A stretch of DNA of 64,000 nt from Porites lobata. Taxonomy: Eukaryota > Cnidaria > Anthozoa > Scleractinia > Poritidae. The notes beneath the pieces were generated by a model. It had not been told where the DNA came from. It did no database searches and saw only the letters and a list, made by a program, of their open reading frames with translations. Made by a program: the position numbers and the translations under genes. Positions 34,914-46,582 of the stretch are shown one piece after another; position 1 is the first letter of the stretch, and each line of letters starts with the position of its first letter. The stretch covers positions 2,355,001 to 2,419,000 of the forward strand of contig CALNXK010000016.1 in assembly GCA_942486035.1 (NCBI GenBank). The letters are read 5' to 3'.

Positions 34914-36574
34914 GTTTTTTGAGAGGAACCCGACATATTTGGAAAAGTATTACCCATACTGTACTGCGGGCGGTATCACGCGATCTCTGTTTGGTCAGAT
35001 CTCGTTTGGTCACGCACGCCGGTGCCCCGACATACACCGCGGTCAAACGAGAGAATTTTTTAACCCATTCGCCCCTGAACTTAACCCCTGAACCGCCCGT
35101 AACCGCCCGTGCGGATCCAGGTCCTTTCTACCCATTGTGACGTCATCAGTTTTAACGGTCAAGGACAACTTTCTTCGCTACCTTGTGCAGAGTGAAGAGA
35201 TCTTTCAAACCATACCAGAATGAGCACAATTCAGTCAAGGACACCGGAGAAACAAGCAAAAAACCACGTGACATTGACCTGAAAATCTCCATGAAAATGT
35301 TGTTCCATTACCCACCTACCTTTCCTTTCACCTAATCCTAAGATCCTAAAAGCTTTCCTAAAAACTCTTCCCACCAAAATCAAGCCTACTAAATGCCCAG
35401 CCAGAGAAAAAAAAAATGAGGCAAGAAAAGCGAAAAAAGAAGGGAGGAGAGAAAGCGAAAAGTAAAAGTCAAGACTGCTTTGTCACTTTTAAACCCAATT
35501 TTGCTTTCTGCGCATGCCCGAACTTCGCAAGCTGATATTTTGCATCTGGTTCAGAAGGCCGCGAAGTGTTCGACCTGTAAACCAGTTTGTGGTAAGTTTT
35601 AGCTCTTTATAGCACGACAGTGACCAGAAAACCACTCGACTAGTTTCAAAACGCGTTTTTCGGCAAAATCTCCAGGAGCGAATGGGTTAAAGGAGTTGTG
35701 TCACACGTACCCAATGCTAGTACAGTCGACTCTCTCTTAACGGACACCTCTATAAGACGTACACCTCTGTAAAACGGACACTTAGAGTTGGTCCCTGCCT
35801 TTCTTTACTCCCTTTATTTGACTCTTTATAACAACCTCGTCCCCACCCATTTTTTAAAGGAAAACAAAAATTCTTAAAATTTTTAAAGGGAAACAAAATT
35901 CCCGCAAAGTAAAGCAAAGTGATTTTATTAACGTCCACAGTGAAATATGCACATATGCGCGATTTTAAGAAGCAAAAGAGTCCTTTAGCCTGTTCCAGGC
36001 GTTCAGAAAGTAGAGCGCGGCGGTAAGTGGGGAGCGAGTTAAGTTGTACACCGGGAAAACGTTTTTTTTTTCTTCGTGAATTTTTCTCCCGCTAAAGGGA
36101 GTTAAAAGGAGAAAACAATAGTGTGCTACATTCATTGTTTAGTTTTCCACCTACACCATATCAATGATCATCGTCGTGCATTCTTGGCAACCAATGGCTG
36201 AAGCGCTCTCATAGCGTCTAAGCATGACTGCGCGTAATATGACAGATCTACGAACTTTAGTGAACCGGAAGTAAATGTCCCGAGAACAATAGGTATCTGC
36301 GAGATTAGTTAATTTTGCTCAAAATTCCAGCAAGCAAACTTACGACGTAAATACACACATAGTCAATCAAATACAAGAAATTCTTATGACCGACCAATCA
36401 TAATCAAGTAATTATGCCTTGTTTTTCCTTTCACAGATTGCGAAAATAAAACAATTTTTCGTTAGCCGATCGGAATTAAGAAATTATGGTAAAGTAGTAT
36501 AGTAAATGTAATAATTTTTATAAAGGAGAATTAAGAATACGAATTACAAATGTTCTATCAGAGATTCACAAAAA
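34914..36574. other. Intergenic DNA between the 12.9-kb element and NLR-2
   Basis: About 34,922-35,070 matches 53,700-53,830 and is the displaced upstream sequence of NLR-1. About 35,705-35,780 (GTCGACTCTCTCTTAACGG...) looks like the end of a dispersed repeat. No gene was recognised. Confidence 0.55.
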
Positions 36575-36642
36575 GGTCCCCGAAATGCTCCGTTTGACTT
36601 TCCTTTACACTCAACAATGTTTCTAAATGTGAGGATTATCAT

Positions 36643-36648
36643 TTTATT
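36643..36648 (-). terminator. Polyadenylation signal of NLR-2
   Basis: AATAAA on the minus strand, about 23 nt past the ancestral TAA at 36,671-36,673, at the same spacing as in NLR-1. Confidence 0.6.
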
Positions 36649-36670
36649 CTATAACAGTTGTCCGTTAAAA

Positions 36671-36962
36671 TTACTTATTTATATGCTTCTCCTTGTCCTT
36701 GTCTCCCTCTTCCTCATACTCCTTCTCTTTCTCCACATCATCAACAAGAACAAGATCGTCTTTGTTCACCGTTGTATTTTGTACCGTGCTCACATAGAAT
36801 AGTGCAGTGGTTCCAGATTAGCCAATACTGTTCCATTTCAAATTCAAATTAGTTAAGGAGGGGTTGACTGCAAGTGCCTGGAAAAGAGACGCAGCTCCAC
36901 AATCATCAGATACTGTTCCTACTCAAATCCAAATTAGTTAAGGATGACTTGACTGCAACTGT
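36671..36962 (-). pseudogene. NLR-2 decayed last LRRs and acidic tail
   Basis: After the TAG at 36,963-36,965, remnants of two or three more LRR units and a charged tail follow (DDLVLVDDVEKEKEYEEEGDK...), homologous to the NLR-1 tail. Besides the TAG there is a 1-bp insertion near 36,908 and a TAA at 36,818-36,820. The tail itself is still open, so it was lost recently or persists by some other splice choice. Confidence 0.8.
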
Positions 36963-39892
36963 CTAAGAAAGAGACGCAGCACCAGAATCACCAATACTGT
37001 TCCCTCTCAAATCCAAATTAGTTAAGGAGGAGTTGACTATAAGAGCCTGGGAAAGAGACGCAGCTCCAGAAGGACCAATACTGTTCGAACGCAAATTCAA
37101 ATTAGTTAAGGAGGAGTTGACTGCAAGAGCCTGGGAAAGAGACGCAGCTCCAGAAGAACCAATAAAGTTCAAATGCAAATTCAGATTCGTTAAGGAGGAG
37201 TTGACTGCAAGTGCCTGAGAAAGAAACGCAGCTCCAGAATTACCAATACTGCCCCCCCTCAAATCCAAAGTAGTTAAGGAGAAGTTGACTGCAAGAGCCT
37301 GGGAAAGAGATGCAGCTCCAGAATCACCAATACCGTTCCCACTCAAGTCCAAATTAGTTAAGGAGGAGTTGACTGCAAGAGCCTGGGAAAGTGACGCAGC
37401 TCCAAATTCACCGATACTGTTCTCACTCAAATCCAAATTAGTTAAGGAGGAGTTGACTCCAAGAGCCTGGGAAAGTGACGCAGCTCCAGAAGCACCAATT
37501 CTGTTCTCACTCAAATACAAATTAGTTAAGGAGGAGTTGACTCCAAGACCCAGGGAAAGTGACGCAGCTCCAGAATCACCAATACTGTTCTCACTCAAAT
37601 ACAAATTAGTTAATGAGGAGTTTACTACAAGAGCCTGGGAAAGAGACGCAGCTCCAGAATCACCAATACTGTTCCCACTCAAATCCAAATTAGTTAATGA
37701 GGAGTTTACTACAAGAGCCTGGGAAAGAGACGCAGCTCCAGAATCACCAATACTGTTCCCACTCAAATCCAAGTTAGTTAATGAGGAGTTGACTGCAAGA
37801 GCCTGGGAAAGAGACGCAGCACCAGAAGCACCAATACTGTTCAAACTCAAATTCAAATTAGTTAAGCAGGAGTTGACTGCAAGAGCCTGGGAAAGAGTCG
37901 CAGCTCCAGAATCACCAATGCTGTTCCCATTCAAATCCAAATTAGTTAAGGAGGAGTTGACCGCAAGAGCCTGGGAAAGAGACGCAGCTCCAGAACCATC
38001 AATTCTATTCCTACTCAAATTCAAATTAGTTAATGAGGAGTTGACTGCAAGAGCCTGAGAAAGAGACGCAGCTCCAGAATCACCAATACTGTTCCAACCC
38101 AAATCAAAATTAGTTAACGTGGAGTTGACCGCAAGAGCCTGGGAAAGAGACGCAACTCCAGAATCACCGATACTGTTCCCCAACAAGACCAAATTAGTTA
38201 AAGAGGAGTTGACTGCAAGAGCCTGGGAAAGAGACGCAGCTCCAGAGGGACCGATAAAGTTGTCCATCAAATCCAAATTAGTTAAGGAGGAGTTGACTGC
38301 AACAGCCTGGGAAAGAGACGCAGCTCCAGAGTCACCAATACTGTTCTTACTCAAATCCAAATTAGTTAAGGAGGAGTTGACTGAAAGGGCCTTGAAAAGA
38401 GACACAACTTCATATCTCCAAATTGCTGTATCCAACTTCAAATAAGAAATGTGAAGGTGCTTCCCTAAGGTGCAAACTAAACTTTCGTGCTTTGATAAAC
38501 AACCTAAAGAAAATGCAAGACGCTTTGAAATCTCTCTCGCAGACTGAAGACTTGTGATATTTCTAGCCATATATGTTACGAGAGACTTTGCGGTTTTCTC
38601 ACTTGTTGAAACTAAAATTCCGATCGTAAATAAAAAGACCTGATATAGTTCGTTCTCATATCTTTGGTCAGTCACCACTGCTTCGCACTCAATTTCTCCC
38701 TCAATGAGTTTGTAAGCGAGATAGAAACCAGAAAAGAACTCTTGAAAGCTCTTATGAAGAAATGCATAACGCACAACAACTTTTCTCTTACTGCCACCAG
38801 CCTGAAGTGAAAGGAATCCGAACTTGGATAAGACAATAAGGCCACCGTTAGATTTATTTTCTTCAAAATACAACTCTCCGTTTCGAAGAGATTCTAATGC
38901 CATTCTTCCAAGATCTATTAATTCTTTTTTGTAAACGGTCATCAGGTCTTCATTCTTGCTCGCTAAACCTTGCTTTTGTTCATATCTTCTTAAAACACAA
39001 AGAACAATTTCCGTGTACAATTCAGTCCTGTTCGTTGGAAATACGCCCTCAAAATCCTCACATATAACACACAGTAAGGCAGTGTTTAAGGGATTTTTTG
39101 TCAATTCACTAAGGTCTCTATCCTGTTGTGACTCAAATAGAAAGGGCCCATCCCATATGCTTTTTAGAAGTTTCCAGGCTAAGTGCTCTTTGTTGATGTT
39201 TTTAAAGTATTTAAGAATAAAGCTTTCTGCATCTTTCTTGGTAAATCCTTCAATTTCCCACAGAGTGTCACAGTACCTCCTTACTTTACTTCCAGCCTCA
39301 TGACGAGACGTGACAACAATGTAGCAACCTGAAAGTTCTTTACCTTGAATAAGGTTGGAGAGTACTTTGAGGTTACTAGGATCCACTTCATCCAGTCCAT
39401 CGAGAACTAAAAGAACTTTCGACTGATTTTCGCGAATGAATTTAAAGAAACATTCCTTAGCTTGATCTTCCATTTCCTCGGGTAAAATTTGATCATCCAC
39501 AGCTTCCCAGATGTTGGATTGAATTTCATTACATTTGAGAAGCAGTAACACTTCAATCTCTGGAAAAGACGGGTCCCACCCGTCGTGCTTAGTAGCCCAA
39601 TCATACGCCAGCTTTTGACAGTATGTGGTTTTTCCCATGCCAGGATCTCCCTCGATCAAGACTGTTCGCGGACTTTGACATTCTGCGTGCGCCTTAAAGA
39701 TAGCCGTCATATTGGTTATCTTGTCAGTAAGTACCCCTCGGGACTTTTCTTTACCAACGATTTTTAGTCTAGTAAACATATCATTCAAATGAAAGCTGAA
39801 ATCCTCACACCACGGTACAGGCAGAAGGCGTTGTTCACGTGTTCTATACAGCTGACGGATTTTCTCTAAAATGTCACTTGGGTATGAAAAAT
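36963..39892 (-). CDS. NLR-2: NACHT and LRR exon
   Basis: Paralogue of the NLR-1 exon. The acceptor CATCTTTTCAG gives an exon from 39,892, entered in phase 1; the ATG at 39,788 is internal. The NACHT part keeps Walker A (GDPGMGKTT), Walker B (VLLVLDGLDEVD) and the VVTSRHE sensor. Seventeen 28-residue LRRs follow (LSQALAVNSSLTNLDL, NSIGDSGAA). The frame ends at a TAG that replaces the Gln of an LSQAL unit, so the protein lacks the last LRRs and acidic tail of the ancestral form. LRR surface residues differ from NLR-1, while the NACHT part is nearly identical, as expected for a sensor under different binding needs. It splices in frame to the OTU exon at 42,024. Confidence 0.93.
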
Positions 39893-40128
39893 CTGAAAAG
39901 ATGAATATTCATACACGCTGCATTAAACGTTATCAAGTATTTAACCTGTTAGTTTGTATATTAGGGAAGGCGCATGATTCAGGAAATATGACACACTTTG
40001 AGCAGTACTTTGTGATTTTATTTTGAGTCCAATCAAACAATTTAAAAAATTCATGGAAATATTTCACTGCAGCACTGGAATTAGCGAGAAATAGACCCGG
40101 CAGTACCGTATGGTCAGTTGTATCTTAA

Positions 40129-40809
40129 GGGCCTGTTTACATGGAGGTGGGGGACCCCAGGTAGGTGAGGTAACTCGCTTAGGTGGGGTAAAAATTTAAC
40201 CCTCCTTTACATACAATCTTACGACCACGTCATCCCGGGATGCACTTCCTCAAGATTATTGAATGGTCGCTAAGCACGTAAACAAGAAATATGCTGGAAA
40301 ACCACGTGTTTTAGACTGCAAAACAGTCCGTATTTTGCGTATTCAAGTACGCGCGAGCAGTCAAACAAAAGGTCTGGAATGAGGCTGAAAACAGAGAGCG
40401 AGACTGGGGAGAGACGGTTTTTTTTCTCTCGCCTCACACGCCCTACGGGCGTGTGAGGCTCGCGCGCTTCGCGCGCGTAAGACTCTTACGCCACGCTTTA
40501 CCGATTTCTTTTACTGATTTTGAGAAAAAAACCGACTGTTTTGCAGTCTACGTGTTTTGGCGATTAATACTCTTCTACACTCACTTGCTGCTCTTGCTGC
40601 AACCTTCAGTGCTGTGGCTTTTTATTGCTACCTTCAATAATCATGCAAAGCCACCGCCGAAGTGAATTTTGCGCGAATTTGATGTATCACGAATTGGACC
40701 CCGGCTAGGCGGGTTACCCCACCTTGAACGTTTACATGGTAAAATTTGACCCCGGCTACGCGGGTTAACTCACCTACCTGGGGTCCCCCACCTCCATGTA
40801 AACAAGCCC
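40129..40809. mobile_element. PIF/Harbinger-type MITE with TAA target duplication
   Basis: 681 bp in the NLR-2 intron. The terminal inverted repeats start GGGCCTGTTTACATGGAG (left) and GGGCTTGTTTACATGGAG (right, reverse-complemented) and extend for about 50 bp. TAA lies on both sides (40,126-40,128 and 40,810-40,812). The paralogous stretch near 12,961-12,985 is an intact empty site. The small frame at 40,453-40,665 is not a transposase. Confidence 0.88.
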
Positions 40810-42023
40810 TAAATCGCCTAGATTTGAATGTGGAATGAGGTCACAACATTTCATAGCCCAAGTCAAACTTTTGTTTGCGGAAAGTGCGAATCGATGAAAG
40901 TTCTTTCAGTTACAGCATACTAGTGCTTCACAACGACGTCAGCAATGAGAAAGGAATGTGAACACAAGAGTTCATCTTGTTGTCTTGACAAACACTGAAA
41001 GCCAAGTCACCTAAATGGTTAACGTCTAGCGCCAAAATCAACTGTCACGCGAATCTTTAAATTTGTGGTCTACCTGCCTCGGTACCAACACGGCCTCTGG
41101 AGACGAGATTGGTACTCTTAAAGGGTATCTAATTTGAAGCGGTACAATTCGCCCTTTTTTTTGGGAGGGGAAGGGGGGGGGAGGGGGATTTGACAATACA
41201 TTAGGGTTGTGGTTAGGTGCATATCATGAACTCGTACCTGTAGATCTAAAAGCCTTAAGATCTTCCATGGTCCTTCTTCGTTTTAATCTGATTTCATTGT
41301 TCTCCATCATGAACCCTTCACTGTTCCTCTTATTTCTTAGAAATAAACTCTCATCTGGCAAAATAAGAAGTATTAAACAACGGCCATTAGAACAAAGGAA
41401 ACATGATCCTCACAGTTGTATTCACTGAGGTGGGAGAACCGTCCGTCAGTCGATAAAAAGCATTTTCTCTATCACAGTCTTTTTATTTTGTACTATAAAC
41501 AGTATCGTTAGAAGGTCAATAATGAACCTTTGACAACTGACATAATCTTAGATAACTTATGATCACCTAGCAATAATGCCGTACAAAAACTGCAAATCAT
41601 GAAAGTGCCAGCTACATCCATAGAAATGGAGTCATGAAAGTGACATGCGAATATTCTGAACCGAAAACGCTAAATTTCACAAAAAATAAAAAATTTATTC
41701 TTGGACGCGTTCTGAGTAATGGACATTTCAGTCCACCACTCCTGGAAATATAATCTCTTTTAAAAATCGTTGAATACCTTTTTGTTCCCTTTACAGTATG
41801 CAGCATTTGGTACATATAACTCGAGAAAGATCAAGGGACTGAGCGCCTTAAAACTGGTAATTTACAAAGGATCCATGCAAGAATCCATGCAAAGGCAGTT
41901 ACCAACTCTCACTTCTCTTGAACACAAACACCACACCGCAGTGCAAGGCTGATACCTGCAGCCCATTTTCCACCAGTAAAACAAACCTTGCTGATTGCGA
42001 CATGGAAGAGACTAGTATTGTAC

Positions 42024-42285
42024 CTTTTCTAGGCTGAAGGCTAACATAGTGTAACTCATGAATGTGTCCCAGCACAAGGGGGGTTGGGTCAGCAACCGCG
42101 TGTTCTGGATGGACAACTATTTCACGATCAAGGCTGCTGATAATACGGATGGCAGTTTGAAAGTGATTTGCTGCAGCAAACAGAACCACGTGATCACCCC
42201 AGGTACCGTCTTTCGCCATGCTTTGTAAATATTCACGCCATGATGGGTAACCAGAAACAAAGTTGAATAAGGATGTTCCATCATG
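42024..42285 (-). CDS. NLR-2: second OTU module, His-half exon
   Basis: 262 nt, phase 0 in and 1 out, with borders matching 10,892-11,153. It carries GTWGDHVVLFAAANHF and HIHELHYVSL with the expected catalytic His. It splices next to the NACHT-LRR exon at 39,892. The donor GTACAA is weak, as in the other copies, and an open frame continues past it (to 41,899), so retention of that tail is an alternative. Confidence 0.85.
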
Positions 42286-42581
42286 CTAAAAAAACAACAA
42301 CAACAATCAAGCAAGTGAATTTTAAGCTTTTAGCTGATGAATCAGAATACAAATGGAGTGAATTTGGAGTTAATTGATGACAACAACAGGTCAGAAAGTG
42401 CTGCAAAACATGATATATTTAGAGGTACAGCCCACTATATAACCTCCGAAAATACTTTTTCACTTTAATGAATTGTGGTCTTTCACAAGAAAAGCTGTCA
42501 TGTACGGTCCAAAACAGAGCACACATTCTCAAGTGATTACCCCATTTGAGAAATTCTTCCTAATGATATATTGATGTATTA

Positions 42582-42748
42582 CAGTGCCAGATCAAGACCT
42601 TGAGATACGTGGGGAGGGGGGGGGTGGCCGTCATCCAGACCCTCAGATAAGGGGGGGCAGTCTCAAAGTTTTTGGCCCTTTGGGCCTCAGTTTGGTCTAA
42701 AAATAAGGGGGGGCAGGCCCCCCAGGCCCTCCACCGGATTCACCACTG
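42582..42748. mobile_element. Short MITE (GGATCCAG type), older OTU-intron copy
   Basis: Begins CAGTGCCAGATCAAGACC and ends ACCGGATTCACCACTG, with GGGG-rich middle parts. It occupies the same intron site as 45,661-45,822 in the tandem partner. NLR-1 lacks it near 11,430, so it arrived after the two genes split and before the OTU module duplicated. Confidence 0.75.
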
Positions 42749-43033
42749 CATCAAGTTAAAACAGATGCTCTAACGCACTTCTCCCTATTTCAGAGATGCC
42801 AGCCCTCGGGAATCTAATATCCGGACATTGTCTCTTTTTTGCAGTACACCCCTTCCCCCTTACAGGTACAAATCAACAAAGTTCCCAAATCATAACATGG
42901 TTATGGCTCAGGATATTATCAAATTGGCTTTATAGTCTTGGATTTTATAACAGACACTAAAGGCTTCTGGCCTTTTTTTTCCCCAGCATGATGAAGTTAA
43001 GCATACAATTAAGGGACTACATCGTCACCTTAC

Positions 43034-43284
43034 CAGATTAGCATTCTCTCTGAGGAACTGGACCAAAGTGTTTCTTAGTTCTTTGTGTGAGATTTGGATT
43101 CCTTTAACACTTTTCAGTTGTTCTGACAGTGCATAGAACAAACAGTTCCCAGATGCTTGGTTATCAGAAACTAAGAATCCTTTCTTCGCTGCAACCGTTC
43201 TAATATTAGATGGTAGGATGGTTTTGTTGCGAACCTGGTCTAAATCACATCGCAAATTTTGTAAGGATGGAAGGATGTTCGCAG
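43034..43284 (-). CDS. NLR-2: second OTU module, Cys-half exon
   Basis: 251 nt, acceptor TTTTTTTGCAG, donor CTG/GTAAGG, phase 1 to 0. It encodes VSDNQASGNCLFYALSE with the nucleophile Cys; Ser replaces the usual Asp of DGNC. It differs from the other copies at a few residues (RCDLDQ, SNIRT). Because the module is phase 1 to 1 overall, it can follow the first OTU module directly. Confidence 0.87.
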
Positions 43285-44927
43285 CTGCAAAAAAAGAGAG
43301 TTGTTTTTACATTTTCAGTAGTTTGATAGGTGTGCACTGAAGCAAATTTTATTGATTATTTTCATGGGACATGATAGACTCTCTCAAAGTCCTTTGCTTC
43401 TCAGTTACAGTAGTTAAAGTCTGTCGCTTACTTTGCCAGCGAAAGCATAAAAATACAGACACACAATGCTGATCAGTACAAACTATTGGCAGCAAACCTT
43501 ATGAATCCTATTAATAATAAGTTGCTTGTCCAGCAGGAAAATCTACTTGTCATGGACTAATGAACAGGACTTTTTTTAGCCCTGTATAATCAGAGATGTC
43601 AGTCAGTGACAAAATTGTAGAGACATTGTACTCAAAAAGGGTAACTTCAGAGCAAAACAATCCACACCCCTCCCCCTCCATTCAAAGTTGGGGTGTTAAG
43701 CGTTTTCTACAGGTAGTTCGAAGAGTACAGTGGTACAACAAACTTTATTTTCCCTTTTTAAAGCTCACTTTGCCCATATGGGCAAAGATCCAAGTACGAC
43801 ATCTTCTAACCAAATCATTAACTAATTATATAAAGCCCCATTCACACCAACTAAACATGGTATAAAAATGGAAAACAGTAACAGAACACTAAAACACAGG
43901 CTTCTACAGATAATTCAAATGAAATTCAACAGGTTACATATAGTTGCAGCAATCAATAAAGTAGAGTAGCAGTCGGTAGCAAGACGGCCTCTGGAGATGA
44001 GATTGGTACTCTTAAAGGCTAGGGTATCTATTGCTGATTTGAAGCGGTAAAATTCGCCCTTTTTTGGGCGGGGGGGGAGGGGGATTTGACAATACATTAG
44101 GGTTGTGGTTAAGGTGCATATCATGAACTTGTACCTGTAGATCTAAAAGCCTTAAGATCTTCCATGGTCCTTCTTCGTTTTAATCTGATTTCATTGTTCT
44201 CCATCATGAACCCTTCACTGTTCCTCTTATTCCTTAGAAATAAACACTCATCTGGCAAAATAAAAAGTAGTAAACAATGGCCATTAGAACATTAAAGGAT
44301 ACATGATCGTCACAGCTGTATTCACTGAGGTGGGAGAACCGTCCGTCAGTCGATAAAAAGCATTTTCTCTATCACAGTCTTTTTATTTTGTACTATAAAC
44401 AGTATCGTTAGAAGGTCAATAATGATTTAACCTTTGACAACTGACATAATCTTAGATAACTTATGATCACCTAGCAATAATACAGTGCAAAAACTGCAAA
44501 TCATGAAAGTGCCAGCTACATCCATAGAAATGGAGTCATGAAAGTGACATGCGAATATTCTGAACCGAAAATGCTAAATTTCACAAAAAATAAAAAATTT
44601 ATTCTCGGACATGTTCTGAGTAATGGACATTTCAGTCCACCACTCCTGGAAATATAATCTCTTTTAAAAATCGTTGAATACCTTTTTGTTCCCTTTACAG
44701 TATGCAGCATTTGGTACATATAACTCGAGAAAGATCAAGGGACTGAGCGCCTTAAAACTGGTAATTTACAAAGGATCCATGTAAGAATCCATGCAAAGGC
44801 AGTTACCAACTCTCACTTCTCTTGAACACAAACACCACACCGTAGTGCAAGGCTGATATCTGCAGCCCATTTTCCACCAGTAAAACAAACCTTGCTGATT
44901 GCGACAGGGAAGAGACTAGTATTGTAC

Positions 44928-45189
44928 CTTTTCTAGGCTGAAGGCTAACATAGTGTAACTCATGAATGTGTCCCAACACAAGGGGGGTTGGGGCAGCAAC
45001 CGCGTGTTCTGGATGGACAACTATTTCACGATCAAGGCTGCTGATAATACGGATGGCAGTTTGAAAGTGATTTGCTGCAGCAAACAGAACCACGTGATCA
45101 CCCCAGGTACCGTCTTTCGCCATGCTTTGTAAATATTCACGCCATGATGGGTAACCAGAAACAAAGTTGAATAAGGATGTTCCATCATG
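44928..45189 (-). CDS. NLR-2: first OTU module, His-half exon
   Basis: 262 nt, phase 0 to 1, with the same borders as its two paralogues. It is nearly identical to 42,024-42,285, with small changes (AVAAPTPLVLGH). The conserved GDHVVLFAAA and HELHYVSL motifs are intact. Such closeness to its tandem partner points to a recent duplication. Confidence 0.86.
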
Positions 45190-45241
45190 CTAAAAAAACA
45201 ACAACAACAATCAAGCAAGTGAACTTTAAGCTTTTAGCTGA

Positions 45242-45600
45242 TGAATCAGAATACAACTGGAGTGAATTTGGAGTTAATTGATGACAACAACAGGTCAGAA
45301 AGTGCTGCAAAACATGATATATTTAGAGGTACAGCCCACTATATAACCTACCGAAAATACTTTTTCACTTTAATGAATTGTGGTCTTTCAAAAGAAAAGC
45401 TGTCATGTACGGTCCACGAATCAGAATACAAATGGAGTGAATTTTGAGTTAATTGATGACAACAACAGGTCAGAAAAAGCTGCAAAAATGATATATTTAG
45501 AGGTCAGCCAACTGTATATATATTACCTCCGAAAATACTTTTTCACTTTAATGATGGGTGGTCTTTCAAAAGACAAGCTTTCATGTATGGTGCAAAACTG
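45242..45600. repeat. Two tandem copies of an intronic 177-bp unit
   Basis: GAATCAGAATACAA(C/A)TGGAGTG starts at 45,242 and again at about 45,419, and the next ~170 bp repeat. The matching introns at 11,210 and 42,340 have one copy, so this duplication came after the OTU module duplication. Confidence 0.8.
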
Positions 45601-45660
45601 AGCACACATTCTCAAGTAAAAAATTTGAGAAATTCTTCCTAATTATATATTGATATATTA

Positions 45661-45822
45661 CAGTGCCGGATCCAGACCTTGAGATAAGGGGGGGTGGGGC
45701 AGTCATCCAGACCCTTAGATAAGGGGGGACCCAGTCTCGAAATGTTTTGGCCCTTCATGCCTCAGTTTGGTCCAAAATAACAGGCGGGGGCAGACCCCTT
45801 CCCTGGCCTGGATCTGCCACTG
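45661..45822. mobile_element. Short MITE (GGATCCAG type) with TTA target duplication
   Basis: Ends CAGTGCCGGATCCAGACC and CCTGGATCTGCCACTG, flanked by TTA at 45,658-45,660 and 45,823-45,825. Partner of 42,582-42,748; another member lies at 55,409-55,560 and a fragment near 55,807. Confidence 0.8.
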
Positions 45823-46108
45823 TTAAAGTTAAGATATATAGATGCTTTAACACACTTTCCCTATTTCAGAGATGCCAGCCCTCAGGAATCTAATATCTGG
45901 GCATTGACCGTCTCTTTTTTGCAGCACACCCTTCCCCCTTACAGGTACAAATCAACAAAGTTCCCAAATCATAACATGGTATGGTTCAGGATATTATCAA
46001 ATTGGCTTTATAGTCTTGGATTTTATAGGAGACACTAAAGGCCACTGCCATTTTTTTTCCCAGCATGAAGTTAACCATACATGTTACGGGACTACATCAT
46101 CACCTTAC

Positions 46109-46359
46109 CAGATTAGCGTTCTCTCTGAGAAACTGGACCAAAGTGTTTCTTAGTTCTTTGTGTGAGATTTGGATTCCTTTAACACTTTTCAGTTGTTCTG
46201 ACAGTGCATAGAACAAACAGTTGCCAGATGATTGGTTATCAGAAACTAAGAATCCTTTCTTTGCTGCAACCGTTCTCAGATTAGATGGTAGGATGGTTTT
46301 GTTGCGAACCTGGTCTGCATCACATTGCAAATTTTGCAAGGATGGAAGGATGTTCTCAG
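46109..46359 (-). CDS. NLR-2: first OTU module, Cys-half exon
   Basis: 251 nt, acceptor TTTTTTTTCCAG, phase 1 to 0. It encodes VSDNQSSGNCLFYALSEQLK; the Cys is present and the Asp position is again Ser. Upstream on the transcript is the linker exon 49,905-49,991, which ends in phase 1 with G, giving an Ala codon at the join. Confidence 0.87.
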
Positions 46360-46582
46360 CTGGAAAAAAAAGATAGTTGTTCTTACATTTTCAGTAGTTT
46401 GATAGATGTGCACTGAAGCAAATTTTATCGATTATTTTCTTGGTACATAACAGACTCTCTCACAGTCCTTTGCTTCTCAGTTCCGGTAGTAGTCTCCCGC
46501 TCACTTTGCCAGCAAAAGCATAAAAATACAGACACACAATGCTCAGTATAAAATATTGGCAGCAAACCGTATGAATCCTATT

